Below the pieces are notes generated by a model. It was not told where the DNA came from, made no database searches, and saw nothing but the letters and a program-made list of their open reading frames with translations. 64,000 nucleotides of DNA. Origin: Acheta domesticus. Its lineage: Eukaryota; Arthropoda; Insecta; Orthoptera; Gryllidae. The stretch lies in contig JAHLJT010008756.1 in the NCBI GenBank assembly GCA_031308135.1, positions 63,473,588-63,537,587 on the forward strand, in the 5' to 3' direction. Made by a program: the position numbers and the translations under genes. Below are positions 1 through 11,019 of this stretch, one piece after another; the stretch's first letter is position 1, and every line of letters begins with the position of its first letter.

Positions 1-1251
1 GTCGAAGTAACACCGGTTCCAAACTATAGTAGAAAAACTTTCAAAATTCACAAAACTCAAAATTATGATCGCGCGTGGCATAGCTTTATATATTACTACT
101 AAAATAGTTCACATCACACGGCATACAGTTCCGCCAGCTTGCGAATACAAGTCCGAAGGAGCAACACCTTCTCGAAATTTTATAAGTTCGCGTATTAAAA
201 TACTATCACGAGTGACGCGGAGGTACAACTCGCCACTAAGTTATTCATCCTCTCACAGTTTATAATAGTTCACTAGTACGAGTCCAGAAGAGAACACTTC
301 ATCAAAAAAATTACAAATCCAAATTTTAAAATTATTCTTGCAAAAAGCGACGCGGATTCTGCCTCTCGCTACCAAGCTATTCACCCGTCTCACCCCCATT
401 GTTGTCCTAAAGCGTTTATAGTTTTTTTTTTCGAACAAAACAATAGCGCCTCTACTGTCTTCTGCTTTATAACTATATAAAATAGTTTATTATTAATTTC
501 TAACACTTCCTGGATTGTCTTATTATATTGTAAAATTCCCAATTAAAAATTCGTATCCATTCCACTTCTTAGACATCACTTTTCTCGCTTCACTTTGTTA
601 AAAGAATGCTTTTTCGTGCGTTCTCATGCCTACAAACATCGTTCGTTTATTTCTCAATTAACTAATGTACATAATGTTTACCTATTAATGTTCGGCGTCC
701 TAAAATTGTGTCACCACGTTTATAATTTGGCCCGTATTCACGGAATACTTTGGTATATGCCAAATCTCGGTAGACACACTAGTTTTCGTTTAATTTATTA
801 ATATATCCAAACTTTTCTGACACTTTCACGACCATTGTTGTTTTTGTTCTTTAACATGTTAAAATCAATATCGAATCACAAAACTCGCGATATTAGCGTT
901 TCTGTGACCCGATTTAGCTGAAACAAACTTTATTGTGTTCCTTATAATTTTGCGCGTTGACTAGTAACACGCAACCATTCATTCACCACGGCGTTCACAT
1001 GCTCGCCTGAAAACATATAAAAGTCAATATCGTGGTCACAAAAACTCGCGATATTAGGCGTTTCTTCTGTGATCGATTTAGTTGAAACAAACTTTATTCT
1101 GTTCCTTATAATTTCGCGTGTTGATTGGTAACCGCGCAACTATTAATTCCCCACTGCGTCACATGTTCGTCCGAAATACTCGTTTTCGCTTAGATCACCT
1201 TCACTTTTTTTTCTAATTCCGCTCTGGAAGTTTCTACATAAAGTTCTATAC
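1..1251 (+). mobile_element. Partial long LTR (third copy of the family seen at 38794-41007)
   Basis: Read on the plus strand this segment follows 39680-40934 almost base for base, with only scattered substitutions and small indels. It is therefore the 3' part of the same long terminal repeat. The start lies beyond the window and the last bases fall in the N gap that begins at 1252. It carries two copies of the roughly 165-bp internal unit (about 858-1020 and 1021-1185), as the copy at 38794-41007 does and unlike the copy at 35256-37307. The short open frames inside (66, 61 and 65 codons) resemble no protein I know. Whether it is a solo LTR or part of a full element cannot be told here. Confidence 0.8.
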
Positions 1252-2251
1252 NNNNNNNNNNNNNNNNNNNNNNNNNNNNNNNNNNNNNNNNNNNNNNNNN
1301 NNNNNNNNNNNNNNNNNNNNNNNNNNNNNNNNNNNNNNNNNNNNNNNNNNNNNNNNNNNNNNNNNNNNNNNNNNNNNNNNNNNNNNNNNNNNNNNNNNNN
1401 NNNNNNNNNNNNNNNNNNNNNNNNNNNNNNNNNNNNNNNNNNNNNNNNNNNNNNNNNNNNNNNNNNNNNNNNNNNNNNNNNNNNNNNNNNNNNNNNNNNN
1501 NNNNNNNNNNNNNNNNNNNNNNNNNNNNNNNNNNNNNNNNNNNNNNNNNNNNNNNNNNNNNNNNNNNNNNNNNNNNNNNNNNNNNNNNNNNNNNNNNNNN
1601 NNNNNNNNNNNNNNNNNNNNNNNNNNNNNNNNNNNNNNNNNNNNNNNNNNNNNNNNNNNNNNNNNNNNNNNNNNNNNNNNNNNNNNNNNNNNNNNNNNNN
1701 NNNNNNNNNNNNNNNNNNNNNNNNNNNNNNNNNNNNNNNNNNNNNNNNNNNNNNNNNNNNNNNNNNNNNNNNNNNNNNNNNNNNNNNNNNNNNNNNNNNN
1801 NNNNNNNNNNNNNNNNNNNNNNNNNNNNNNNNNNNNNNNNNNNNNNNNNNNNNNNNNNNNNNNNNNNNNNNNNNNNNNNNNNNNNNNNNNNNNNNNNNNN
1901 NNNNNNNNNNNNNNNNNNNNNNNNNNNNNNNNNNNNNNNNNNNNNNNNNNNNNNNNNNNNNNNNNNNNNNNNNNNNNNNNNNNNNNNNNNNNNNNNNNNN
2001 NNNNNNNNNNNNNNNNNNNNNNNNNNNNNNNNNNNNNNNNNNNNNNNNNNNNNNNNNNNNNNNNNNNNNNNNNNNNNNNNNNNNNNNNNNNNNNNNNNNN
2101 NNNNNNNNNNNNNNNNNNNNNNNNNNNNNNNNNNNNNNNNNNNNNNNNNNNNNNNNNNNNNNNNNNNNNNNNNNNNNNNNNNNNNNNNNNNNNNNNNNNN
2201 NNNNNNNNNNNNNNNNNNNNNNNNNNNNNNNNNNNNNNNNNNNNNNNNNNN
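1252..2251. other. Assembly gap (1000 N)
   Basis: Exactly 1000 undetermined bases. The round length suggests a placeholder of unknown true size. The right end of the partial LTR disappears into it, and the sequence after it (2252 on) does not match the DNA beyond the related LTR. Confidence 0.99.
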
Positions 2252-4879
2252 ATGAGGATCAATTGTTATATGTATAGTGTTTGTCGTGTTTTTATTGGTT
2301 GTCAGTGGCGTTAGCGGCGGAATTACGATAATATGTTAAATGTAGTATTCTCTATTCTCTGGGGAAAATGGAATAATACACGAAGTTGTAATCGCAAAAA
2401 GGGAAATAAATATTTCGGAACAATCTAACGTCTTATTTTCAAGTATGTCAGATCAATTAAATATCTACATAAAATTTCACATCCTGAAACCCTGTTTTGG
2501 GCAGATCTGTCGACCCACGCCTATATAAATTTTCCTAGACTAATAAGCGATTCCCACTCCAAAATCAAAGTAGGTAAATAGTAGTATAAACAGTAAATTA
2601 ATCAATGAGCTGGACACGGGCTGGGGAAGTTATTATAAAATAAAGTAAATAAGAGTGAGGGAAACGCCAGGTCTCTATACATGCATAACACACATGCGTA
2701 CATTTTACTTATATACACACAACATAGTTTTCGGGTACAAAATTGCATGATCGTGTCTCTTCGTCACCTACCTCGATCTAAAGTATTTTTAAATTCGCAC
2801 TAATAGAAATTAATCCTGACGCACGTGCACAGTTGTAGCTCAAAAGGGCCTTAGACCCGGATTGAGAAGGGAAAATTCGAGATAGTAGAGTCGAGGGATC
2901 CTTCCTATATAAAATGAAGGGAGGAGAAAATTTTCTGGAAGGGTCATTAGTCATTACCCTTGTGATTCCATAGACATTAACATTAAAATCTCCCCATTTA
3001 TAGTTAACTCTCTAACATTTACTTCCAACATTAACCGTGATAGCATTATTGGGATAATACCGTATGTGCGACATATAACTATGGGATCGTCCGATATGGG
3101 CGTATGTCGGTTCGAAAGCATTTTGGCTTAAATGCGCAGGAAATTATACATTGCATAGACAAAAGTTTGTTTTATGTCTTTTGCAAGATAATTCTAGACT
3201 AGCATCTTCGTCTCAACTTGGCAATGCGTGTGGCAAGGCGTCGTCTGGATTATACATATTTCGTGAAGTTAGTGCAGATAGTACAATGTAACTAAAAATC
3301 TTCGACTAACATAGAGGAACTCCAAAAAATTCCTTGTCTCCATTCTTTACACCAATAATCATACTAATTTTTATCCTGAAAATTATAAAAATAGTTCAAA
3401 TTATTCAGTCAGATAATAAATTATTAGTACTCTTCACATTTTCTCATTGTAGCGGTTGCGCGGGTCTCCATTTGCCATTCCTCAATTTATTTGTTTGGTC
3501 CGGTGATCAGACGATTCGACTCACTTGTCTTAATGTTCATTTGTTATTTCCGGCTAGCTGTCCACGCACTGATACTTGATCGATCGAGAACAGGTTCTGG
3601 TGGGCAACCCACAGTCGTAATAGCATATCGTAAGCTCGTATCGTTTTCTCTTCAAAATTAGACTGAATTCCATATGGTGACGGGGGCAACACTCAAGAAG
3701 ATGACTATTATCGTTTGTTGTTGTCTTGATGTTGAGGACAAGATATCATAACATTTCGCTTTTTATTCATTGTGTGGGCGCAAGAATATCTGTTTGACTT
3801 TAGTATTTTTGCTTCCGATCTATATAGCATTTGAGTCTGTATTTGGAGTTTATCATGGAAATTGAGATTTTTCTACAATATTTCTGAGATAATTACGTTT
3901 TCTTACCGAAGAGAAATGATTATTGATCTTCAATATACGTCAAAATTTCATATTATGAAGATTCCGCTGATACCAATCAAAAGCTCATAAAAATATAACC
4001 CCTATTTTATGACTAAAAAGCATTAAGTTGTTTCAATGGTGCAGCAACATTGTGGTGGTTTTTTTAGCTGATTTTTTGCATCGATAAAAAATAGCGAATT
4101 ATCTACTCGGCCTGATTTTCTCTTTTAAGATTGTGATGAAACCAAATTTTGTAAACTCTAATTCCGATTATCTTCACACATTTCTCAGTGTCACGTCTTC
4201 TCCTCTTACGCGAACTTACATGTTATTGCAGGTAAACTCAGTGGGGATTAAAAATAAGATGTAATTTAGAAGCGGACAATGTAATTCGAGGTCCATCTTG
4301 GTTCGGTGTTCTTTTGGGATTAGTTATACAAAAAATACTTACGACACACTACATTGGTATTTTCTTTCATTTATTGTCATAAATATGATACTTTTATTTA
4401 ATCTAATATTTTGGCTGATCAACGTCATATCAGTGTCAATCATGAGTCACAGAGCGACTCAAATGCTAAATTCACCGGTTTAAACACATTTAGTACTGGG
4501 TTACATATCTTTTTGTGAATATATGGACGTGAATGGTGTACGTGTATTATAAATACATTTCTCCTCATTGGAAAATAAGCACAAGATTAGAACAACACAA
4601 TTTATTAACATACCATCTTTTCCGTTTAATAAACTCTCCGCGTTTTCTGCCAAGATGGTGTCAACTGCACGAATCAAAATCTCCGTCGGAGATGGAACAA
4701 GTCCCACGTACGCGGATACAACCGTGCTAGGATAATTCATTTACTTTACCGAGCAATCACGAGTAGACGACCATTCTCACGCCCCGAACGAAGCATTCGA
4801 ACCCTCGTCGAACCGGAAGTGGCAGTTCCCAGCGCGCATATCCGACGCATCGAACAACCGCCAACGCAGCCCCGCGACC
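2252..4879. other. AT-rich intergenic or intronic DNA, no gene seen
   Basis: Unique-looking AT-rich sequence. The longest open frames are about 80 codons on either strand, share no recognisable motif and are what chance would give. TATA-like strings occur at about 2522 and 2908 without a following gene. I see no repeat shared with the rest of the window. Confidence 0.5.
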
Positions 4880-5196
4880 CCACGTCACATCTCTCTGCGA
4901 TTTGCGCGCCGTACACAAAGGCATCCCGTCAGTTTTGCTATCGCGTTATGGTGCTCTTGGTAATCGGAATCACGCCTGCCTCCGGGCTGCCCCCCACCAC
5001 TCCCCCTCCCGCCGGCCCCGCCGCCCCCCCCTGCGGCGGCGGTCGCGAAACCCAAGAAGCGGAGACGGCTCGCGGCGGCGTCGCGCGCGATCGTCTGCGC
5101 ACCTGCGCGCGACGGGGCCTTCCGTGCGGGGGCGGCAGCGACGGCGATATGGGGCGTGGGCGGAGTCGGGGGAGGGCCGCCCCTTCCACTGCTCAT
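4880..5196. other. GC-rich, CpG-rich block (left part of a block split by a hAT MITE)
   Basis: Composition changes abruptly from AT-rich to strongly GC-rich with many CpG. A GGGGCGTGGGCGGAG string (Sp1/KLF/EGR-like) lies at about 5151. Five overlapping open frames on both strands (83-126 codons) reflect the scarcity of stop codons in this composition, not a gene. The block continues after the MITE at 5932-5998. It could be a CpG-island-like promoter, but no transcript start or exon can be pointed to. Confidence 0.5.
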
Positions 5197-5931
5197 TAGT
5201 GATGCGGCATCGACAACGAAGCATCGACGTTGCCTAGCGTTGATGTTCTAAATTAAAATATGGGTGTTAAAAATACATCACCGAAAACCCCAGTTTTTGA
5301 ACATCGATGTTTTCTATGGTTAGTAATCTCCAACATTGAATTCGTGCGCAACAAAGTTTATTTTGACAATTGTCCTGTATATTATTTAAAATTAAAATTT
5401 AATTAAAACTAGTTTTTTAAAAAAACGTCTCTGCATGTGCAAAATTTGAGAAAGACTAAGGGCATCATGATCATCTTGGCAAGGAATAAACAGTCTCTTC
5501 AATGAAGGTAGTACAATCACATTCCTGTGGTTCAAAAACAAACTGCTAGAGATACTATCAGTTATTATTTCATATTTTAACTTTTACAAAATTGTGATTA
5601 CGGGAATTTTTTCATCCACGAAAAAAACATCGTAAAGTGATTGAGCCCAAAACGTCAATTGTTAAAAAAATCATCGACTTTTGCATTGACGCAAAATATT
5701 TTGTGTGTTTTATTTCTCACTTACTTAGTTGTAGTTTTCCTTTAATATGTATTGTGAGTTATATTTGTATCTTTATATGATCTGTACAAACCCTGCCACC
5801 GAGCAAAAGCTCATTAGCAGGACATAATAATATTATTATATTATTACTTTGAATACGTCGAAGTTTAAAACTTCGATATTTTATAGAGACATCGATGTTT
5901 TGAAAACATCGACATCGATGTCGCATCCCTA
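5197..5931. mobile_element. hAT-type MITE (735 bp) with 8-bp target duplication
   Basis: The left end reads TAGTGATGCGGCATCGA and the right end, reverse-complemented, reads TAGGGATGCGACATCGA, a short terminal inverted repeat of hAT type. The flanks are CTGCTCAT (5189-5196) and CTGCCCAT (5932-5939), an 8-bp duplication with one change, as expected for hAT transposition. The interior is AT-rich with several copies of an ATCGATGTT motif near both ends and no transposase frame, so the element is non-autonomous. It interrupts a GC-rich block. Confidence 0.8.
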
Positions 5932-5998
5932 CTGCCCATCCGAGATACCAACAGAGCTCGAGGCGTTGTAGCGACATAGAGTGTGGAATTAATTGACT

Positions 5999-6106
5999 CA
6001 TTGATTTGTTCGTATTTCCGAGTGCGAAAAATGTTTTAGGTATTAGTCCCGTAAGTGTACTGCAAACTTATCACGGCAGGTAGTAGTGTTCTTCCCCAGT
6101 GAAGGA
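5999..6106 (-). mobile_element. SINE-A copy, 3' end (host copy, first half)
   Basis: Read on the minus strand this is the 3' end of the window's most abundant SINE, called SINE-A here, which ends in an AATC-type tail. The copy continues at 6345-6690 and is interrupted by a second SINE-A inserted on the opposite strand. The break point is marked by CCCAGTGAAGGA at 6095-6106, repeated at 6345-6356. Confidence 0.75.
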
Positions 6107-6344
6107 ACATGCCGGGAGACCGGTCGGGAGCTTACAGCTTGTCCCGGCTGGGGCGGTGCCCCGCTGGTGGGAGATACCTGGTTGAGGGGAAACCCCGCTA
6201 GTCGACCGTAGGTCGACGCCAGATCTCGCCATCCAGAGGGAAAAAGATCATCGCCTCCTCCCGAGGAAAAAGCACGCACTACACTTACGGGACTAATGAC
6301 TAAAGTAGTTGACGCGCCCGGAAACATCAATCAAATCAAATCAA
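6107..6344 (+). mobile_element. SINE-A copy, 5'-truncated, nested in another SINE-A
   Basis: This plus-strand copy starts within the body of the family, at the sequence ACATGCCGGGAGACCGG. It runs through the conserved block GGCGGTGCCCCGCTGGTGGG to the 3' end GACGCGCCCGGAA and an (AATC)n-like tail. It is flanked by perfect 12-bp direct repeats CCCAGTGAAGGA (6095-6106, 6345-6356). That is a target-site duplication of the kind made by LINE-driven retroposition. The 5' truncation fits incomplete reverse transcription. Confidence 0.85.
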
Positions 6345-6690
6345 CCCAGTGAAGGACAGATCCGGCCCAGTTCCTCTTGCAAGGTTTTTCCTCATCCACG
6401 TATCTCCCATAAGCGGGGCAATGCAACAGACGGGACAAGCTAAACTCTTGACTGTTCTCCCGATGTGGTGCGATAGTGTAGTTCATGTAATTGTCAGTAT
6501 AAGTATGAAAGTAACCGGCCGCTACAATTATTCTCCCGCCAGCGGGCCGAATTGGACCTAGCTATGTAGTTAGAGAGCAAAAGCGTGCCGCCGTAGGGAC
6601 TTACCCTACATTGCAACCCCCTTTGCGACACTGCAACTAGTGCAGTTGATATCATGAGCACCTCGGTCGGTAATCTCGTCCATGACAGTT
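6345..6690 (-). mobile_element. SINE-A copy (host copy, second half)
   Basis: This continues the minus-strand SINE-A begun at 5999. On the minus strand it holds the tRNA-like head near 6690-6580 (remnant A and B boxes), then the middle and the GGGGCA-containing body block near 6413. Its sequence joins in register to 6106 once the nested copy is removed. It is more diverged than the copies at 9612 and 29035. Confidence 0.7.
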
Positions 6691-7483
6691 TGGTCCAGAC
6701 GAGGTCTGGAATTATTTGCCCCGTGATGGACAATGCTTGCTTTCTACGTTGGGATGATTTTGATGTGTGTGTGAGAGGGGGTCGGTACAATAAATGAATT
6801 GTAGGATATTTTGATAAAAGTGGATGGTACTACTTTCTCTAGTAATTTAAACAGCTAAAAATATGATAGAAGATGTTTTCTGTGATCTTTTATTCTCTCA
6901 AACCACATATGGATTTTTATAATAGATTGATTCTCTTTTTAATTAAGAGGAAACGGTTATCATGATGGTCGTATGCAAGAGTACGTCAACAATAAACTTC
7001 TATCAACACAAAGAACTGATGGCGAATCTTGAGACAATTTATGAATTTAACAATTTTTACGATTATTTAAATATATTTTGTACTACTGTACTATTGTCGT
7101 ATCGAATTGAACCAAGCAAGGAAACGAAAAGCCAGTCTCAACGGCCATTAAAGCAGTTAACAGTCCGCTGTCCGATAGAGACAAACAAAACAAATAAGTT
7201 ATATCTAAAATGGTCTACACATATTCCATGGAATGATATTTCTTGTTTACACGATTATTTGCAAAGTGCTGAACTATACACGGCCTACGATAAACATTAC
7301 AGACGCCCTTGGAAGTTATTTGTTAGTTATCGCCTTAATGACGTTAATAAGTAAAAGATAAGAAGATGTTTCTACTCACAATGCATGTTGGTTTGGTATA
7401 TGCTGCCCGTACTAACGGAAAAATCAACATACACACTACGTATGCGTGCCCATTTTTCCGAATCCTCTCATGAAACTTAACTA
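6691..7483. other. AT-rich DNA with one 130-codon open frame (6962-7354, +)
   Basis: The only notable item is an open frame on the plus strand from ATG at 6962 to a stop at 7354. Its product is mixed-composition, with no signal peptide, membrane segment or motif I recognise. In AT-rich DNA of this length a few frames of that size are expected by chance. I would not call it a gene without transcript or homology support. Confidence 0.35.
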
Positions 7484-7694
7484 TACTTCGTTTTTTCTAA
7501 TGTGGCCGATGACATTAGGTCATTATTACAACCTCCTGCCTTATACAATGAATCTTTTTAACAGTGGTAAGCGCATTTCTGAGACCACGAGCCCCGTTGA
7601 GAAGGGCGTTCGCGAAATTAAATAAAAATATTCATTTGTAAGGTAGGGGGTCTAATGTCCGAACGTCATCGGCCGCGTTAGAAAAAATGAAGCA
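7484..7694. mobile_element. Hairpin MITE (about 211 bp) with TA flanks
   Basis: The two ends form an inverted repeat of about 65 bp. The left end begins TACTTCGTTTTTTCTAATG; the right end reverse-complemented begins TGCTTCATTTTTTCTAACG. Both continue through GGCCGATGAC. TA dinucleotides sit at both outer edges (7482-7483 and 7695-7696), suggesting a Tc1/mariner-type target. There is no coding capacity. The superfamily is inferred only from the TA. Confidence 0.65.
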
Positions 7695-7914
7695 TAACAA
7701 TTAATCATCCTGAAGCGGTGTCAATGAATTTGCACATTCGTTATTACCGGGAAGTCTCGGTGCGTTTATTGCTGTGAACCCTGCGGGAGAGAAAATGAAC
7801 ACAAAAGCAGGAAACTAGAAAAACATGACGGTACTTCCGTTGAACCAACAGCCCTACCGTCGGGCCTGCTTTTAAGACTTCTTTGGCACCGTAACTGCCA
7901 CAGTAGCCATCGTC

Positions 7915-8130
7915 ATCGATGGATGCTACCATCATCACCATTGACGCTGGCCCCATCCCCAATGCAAGAATCATCGTCTCCAACGTTACCTACTCCTTCA
8001 CAGTCTCCGCCACCACCAACACTATCAACAATCTCCACCAACAACAACAACATACCCCAACTTCCCTTCCCCACTACTTTTCCCCTCACACCCACCGCCA
8101 CTGCCATCTTTTCCACCTTCCCTTGACCAC
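7915..8130. repeat. Low-complexity C/A/T-rich tract
   Basis: The plus strand is rich in CCA, ACC and CAA triplets and poor in G, so three frames stay open together (67-102 codons plus, 77 minus). The open frames are a result of composition. A similar tract lies at 9070-9440. No exact repeat unit is kept, so both look like decayed simple repeats. Confidence 0.55.
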
Positions 8131-9069
8131 TCCTATATCCAAGCATTTACCATTTTCGAGGCTCCAAGCTAAAATATTTTTGAGACCCCCTTTTTTCACC
8201 ATCAACAATAACATTTTTGAGATATGAAATTTAAAATTTTTACTCAAATTTTATTCAAATTTTAAATTCAAATATTTATACCAATTGTCTATAGTGTAAT
8301 ATCTATTTGTCATACTATCCTCAATATAAAATTAACCTGTATTAATTGTTATTAAAAAGAAAGCTGAATAAAACGCCATTTACGCGATTTTTTTTCACAA
8401 AATTAGAAATAATATCGTCGAAAATAAAACCTCAGAGATTTTCACAAAAAAAATAACATTAGTGAATTGACTTTGCCTCGTTCCATAGTAGATCGCTACT
8501 ATTTTTTAACTCTGTTAAGTTTACTGAATAATATTTCACCAGTACAATTTGAAATCACTAAAGTTAAAAGAATCGGAAAGACAACCTCAACATGTCATTG
8601 AAACCTCAATGCTTGTGTTCGATTACACCAAACGTTGGGTAAATGAATTGGAGACTATTCCTGTCAGCCAATCAGAAAGCTATGACGGATTTTGGCGTAA
8701 CGAATTTTTTCATGCACTCGTCAAGATCAAGACGTAATACCATACATGAGAATGAAAGTGCCGGAATAAATTTGTTTTCAATCCCAATAACTTGTGTATC
8801 AAATTTATTTAAGTTCTATTTCTTTGCAGGAAAGAATTTAAAAAAGTTTGTCGGTATATTTTCATAAAAAATTATCAAATTTGAAATTTTGTTTAATAAT
8901 TTCTAGGCTCTTTGGACTCTATGGCCCCAATCTGTAGTTAATTTAGCACAAAGGTAAATCCGACACCGCTCACATCCACCGGATAAATCGCTGTTACTGC
9001 GTCATACCCCGTCTCTATCCACCATATCCCCTCCTCTCCCGTATTTGTCTATTCAACTACTAACTAATA
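8131..9069. other. AT-rich DNA, nothing recognised
   Basis: Unique-looking AT-rich sequence with overlapping frames of 62 and 74 codons at 8549-8867 that show no recognisable motif. I see no repeat or gene here. Confidence 0.4.
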
Positions 9070-9440
9070 ACACCAACTTCAGCATAACAGTTGGTTCCAT
9101 CATCGCCGTCAATAGCAGCACCGATGTCTCTGACACAGCTTCTATTGTGCCTCCACAGTCACAGTGATAGTCATTGCCAGCTCAGCACTATTTCACCGCC
9201 ACTGCATGTCTCCAAGCACACCTCTAGTAATACACATCTCTTTTCCGTTTCCATTCCACGCTCCCACTTGCATGTATATCTCCATCATTACTGCCATCTC
9301 CACACCCTCCCAACGCCTAACTTCCGTCGCCAAACCCACCATAACTTTTCCCATCATCATCATCTCTACCTGTAGCCTCATTTCCACCAGGACGTCCTTC
9401 TATCTTCAGAACTATCTCCATCACTTCTGCTTCCAGTAAC
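9070..9440. repeat. Low-complexity pyrimidine/CA-rich tract
   Basis: C- and T-rich plus strand with CAT/CATC runs near 9350. It gives parallel open frames of 91-94 codons that are compositional artefacts. It resembles 7915-8130. Confidence 0.5.
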
Positions 9441-9611
9441 ACACCTACGATTAGCGTGACTCCTGAGAAAATGACTAGTGCATGCGCTTTACAACGCTGA
9501 GGTGTGGATTTCAACGCCGGCGAACCTCGGTCCAACTCCCGCCCCCGCCCTCTCGTCCTGTGTCCAGCGCCGGCTCCTTTGCCGCCCCCAGGCCCCCGCC
9601 GTCGCCGTCGC

Positions 9612-10156
9612 ACCGGGTGTGGTGGCTCAGTGCATCAACTGATGTCACTGTAGTGCCTCTGACTGGGAGTCCCGATGGCGACAGGATATTTCGACACTTT
9701 CTTTGTCAGATAGGTCGAATTCAGTCGCTGTCTGGAGGAGAATTCTAGCGGCCGGCTGGTCTGATCGGTAGTTTTCCGTCGTTTTCTCCGGTCAACACCA
9801 GGCGAATGCCGAAGCAGTAACCTAACCAAACGGGCCACGGATCGCGCGCGATCTTTCCATCCCCTTCCTTATCCTATCCTCACCCCTTACACCCACACTT
9901 ACACTCACATGCACTACAATACTACAACATGCCGGGAGACCGGTGAGGGGCTTAGAGTTTGCCCTGGCTGGGCGCTGCCCTACTGTGAGAGATCCCTGCT
10001 TAGGGAAAACCCCTCTAGTAGAAGGTAGGTTGGCGCCGGATCTCACCATTCAGTGGGGAAGATGACCGCCACCTTCTGATGAAAAAGCGCGCACTACACT
10101 TACGGGACTAAGAGCTTCCGTAGTTGACGCGCCCGGAATCACTAACAATCAATCAA
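9612..10156 (+). mobile_element. Full-length SINE-A (545 bp) with 13-bp target duplication
   Basis: This is a complete member of the family. The tRNA-like head has an A-box-like GTGGCTCAGTGCATC at about 9620 and a weak B-box region near 9668. The body has the conserved blocks CTGTCTGGAGGAGAATTCTA, AACGGGCCACGGA and GCCGGGAGACCGG. The 3' end is GACGCGCCCGGAATCAC plus an AATC-type tail. The flanks CCGTCGCCGTCGC (9599-9611) and CCGTCTCCGTCGC (10157-10169) are a 13-bp duplication with one change. It inserted into a GC-rich block. Copies of this family need LINE enzymes in trans to move. Confidence 0.85.
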
Positions 10157-10520
10157 CCGTCTCCGTCGCCCCCCCCCCGCCCGTGCCACCTCCGCCTCCG
10201 CCCCCGGACCCCGTCATCCATGCCACCGCCGCCGCCGCCGCCGCCGCCCGGCTCGGTCCGGCCCGGCCCTGACACGGCGGTGCGTCGAATCGCGCGTCCG
10301 CCCCCGCGACACGCGCGCCGCGGCGTTGTGACGGCTCCGCCAGGGGCCGCCTTCGCGCGGCGGACGTCCCGAGGCTAGCGCTCACGGCCGGATCCAGGCC
10401 TCGCGGCCCGGCCTCGCCGCCGGCAGCTGCGCGCGGCGGGGGGCACGCTGGACGCCGCAGCCGCCGCCGACGCCGCCGTGGTTCCGCAGGGGAGACACCG
10501 CGAGACACACGCTGCGTAGT
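10157..10520. other. GC-rich block (continues 9520-9611 across the SINE)
   Basis: Very GC-rich with CCG and GCC triplet runs and a poly-C run near 10170. A 140-codon minus-strand frame and an 84-codon plus-strand frame run through it, both rich in A, R, P and G, as expected from the composition. The SINE insertion at 9612-10156 splits this block from the similar stretch just before it. Confidence 0.5.
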
Positions 10521-10587
10521 TGGCCACTTATAGCTTCCGACCCATAGGTTTACTACCCACCTTATCCACAATAAACAGACCCATTAC

Positions 10588-11019
10588 TAAATCTTTTGAA
10601 AATTATTTTTTCAAAACATTGTGGATAAGTGCTTGATTTCGTGACCTCTGTTGATTAATAATAGTATCGGTCAGTAAAAACACCAATTCAAACTGTCAAC
10701 GTTTCGATTTTTATAAAGCCTTCATCAGGGCATTTTTCGGATCTCTCGGACCTATCCAAGATTCTCTCATCCTCCCCTCGTTATCATTCTTACACTTCTT
10801 GACTTTCATTACACATGCGTTCCTTCCACCTTTGTAGATAGGTCTGGAAGATCCAAAATATGCCCTGATGAAGGCTTTGTTAAAGCCGAAACATTGGCAA
10901 GTTGAATTGGTGTTTTTACTGACCTACACTCAATAATGGGTCCTTATTATTAATCAACGAAGTCAGGAAATCAAGCACTTGTCGACAATGTTTGAACAAA
11001 TAATTCTCAAAAGATTTAA
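10588..11019. mobile_element. Inverted repeat with hammerhead-like motifs, probably Penelope-like element ends
   Basis: Two arms of roughly 200 bp face each other around a spacer near 10750-10850. Each arm carries the string CCTGATGAAGGCTTT followed by a GAAAC. On the plus strand CTGATGA is at 10865-10871 and GAAAC at 10888-10892, with a 6-bp stem GGCTTT/AAAGCC between. On the minus strand the partners are at 10728-10722 and 10705-10701, with a weaker stem. CUGANGA plus a stem plus GAAA is the hammerhead ribozyme core, and hammerhead motifs are reported from the terminal repeats of Penelope-like elements. One extra A separates the core from stem II, so activity is doubtful. No reverse transcriptase is present. 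Confidence 0.5.

Noticed and set aside
1246..2262. 338-codon open frame on the minus strand
   Set aside because: It consists almost wholly of N.
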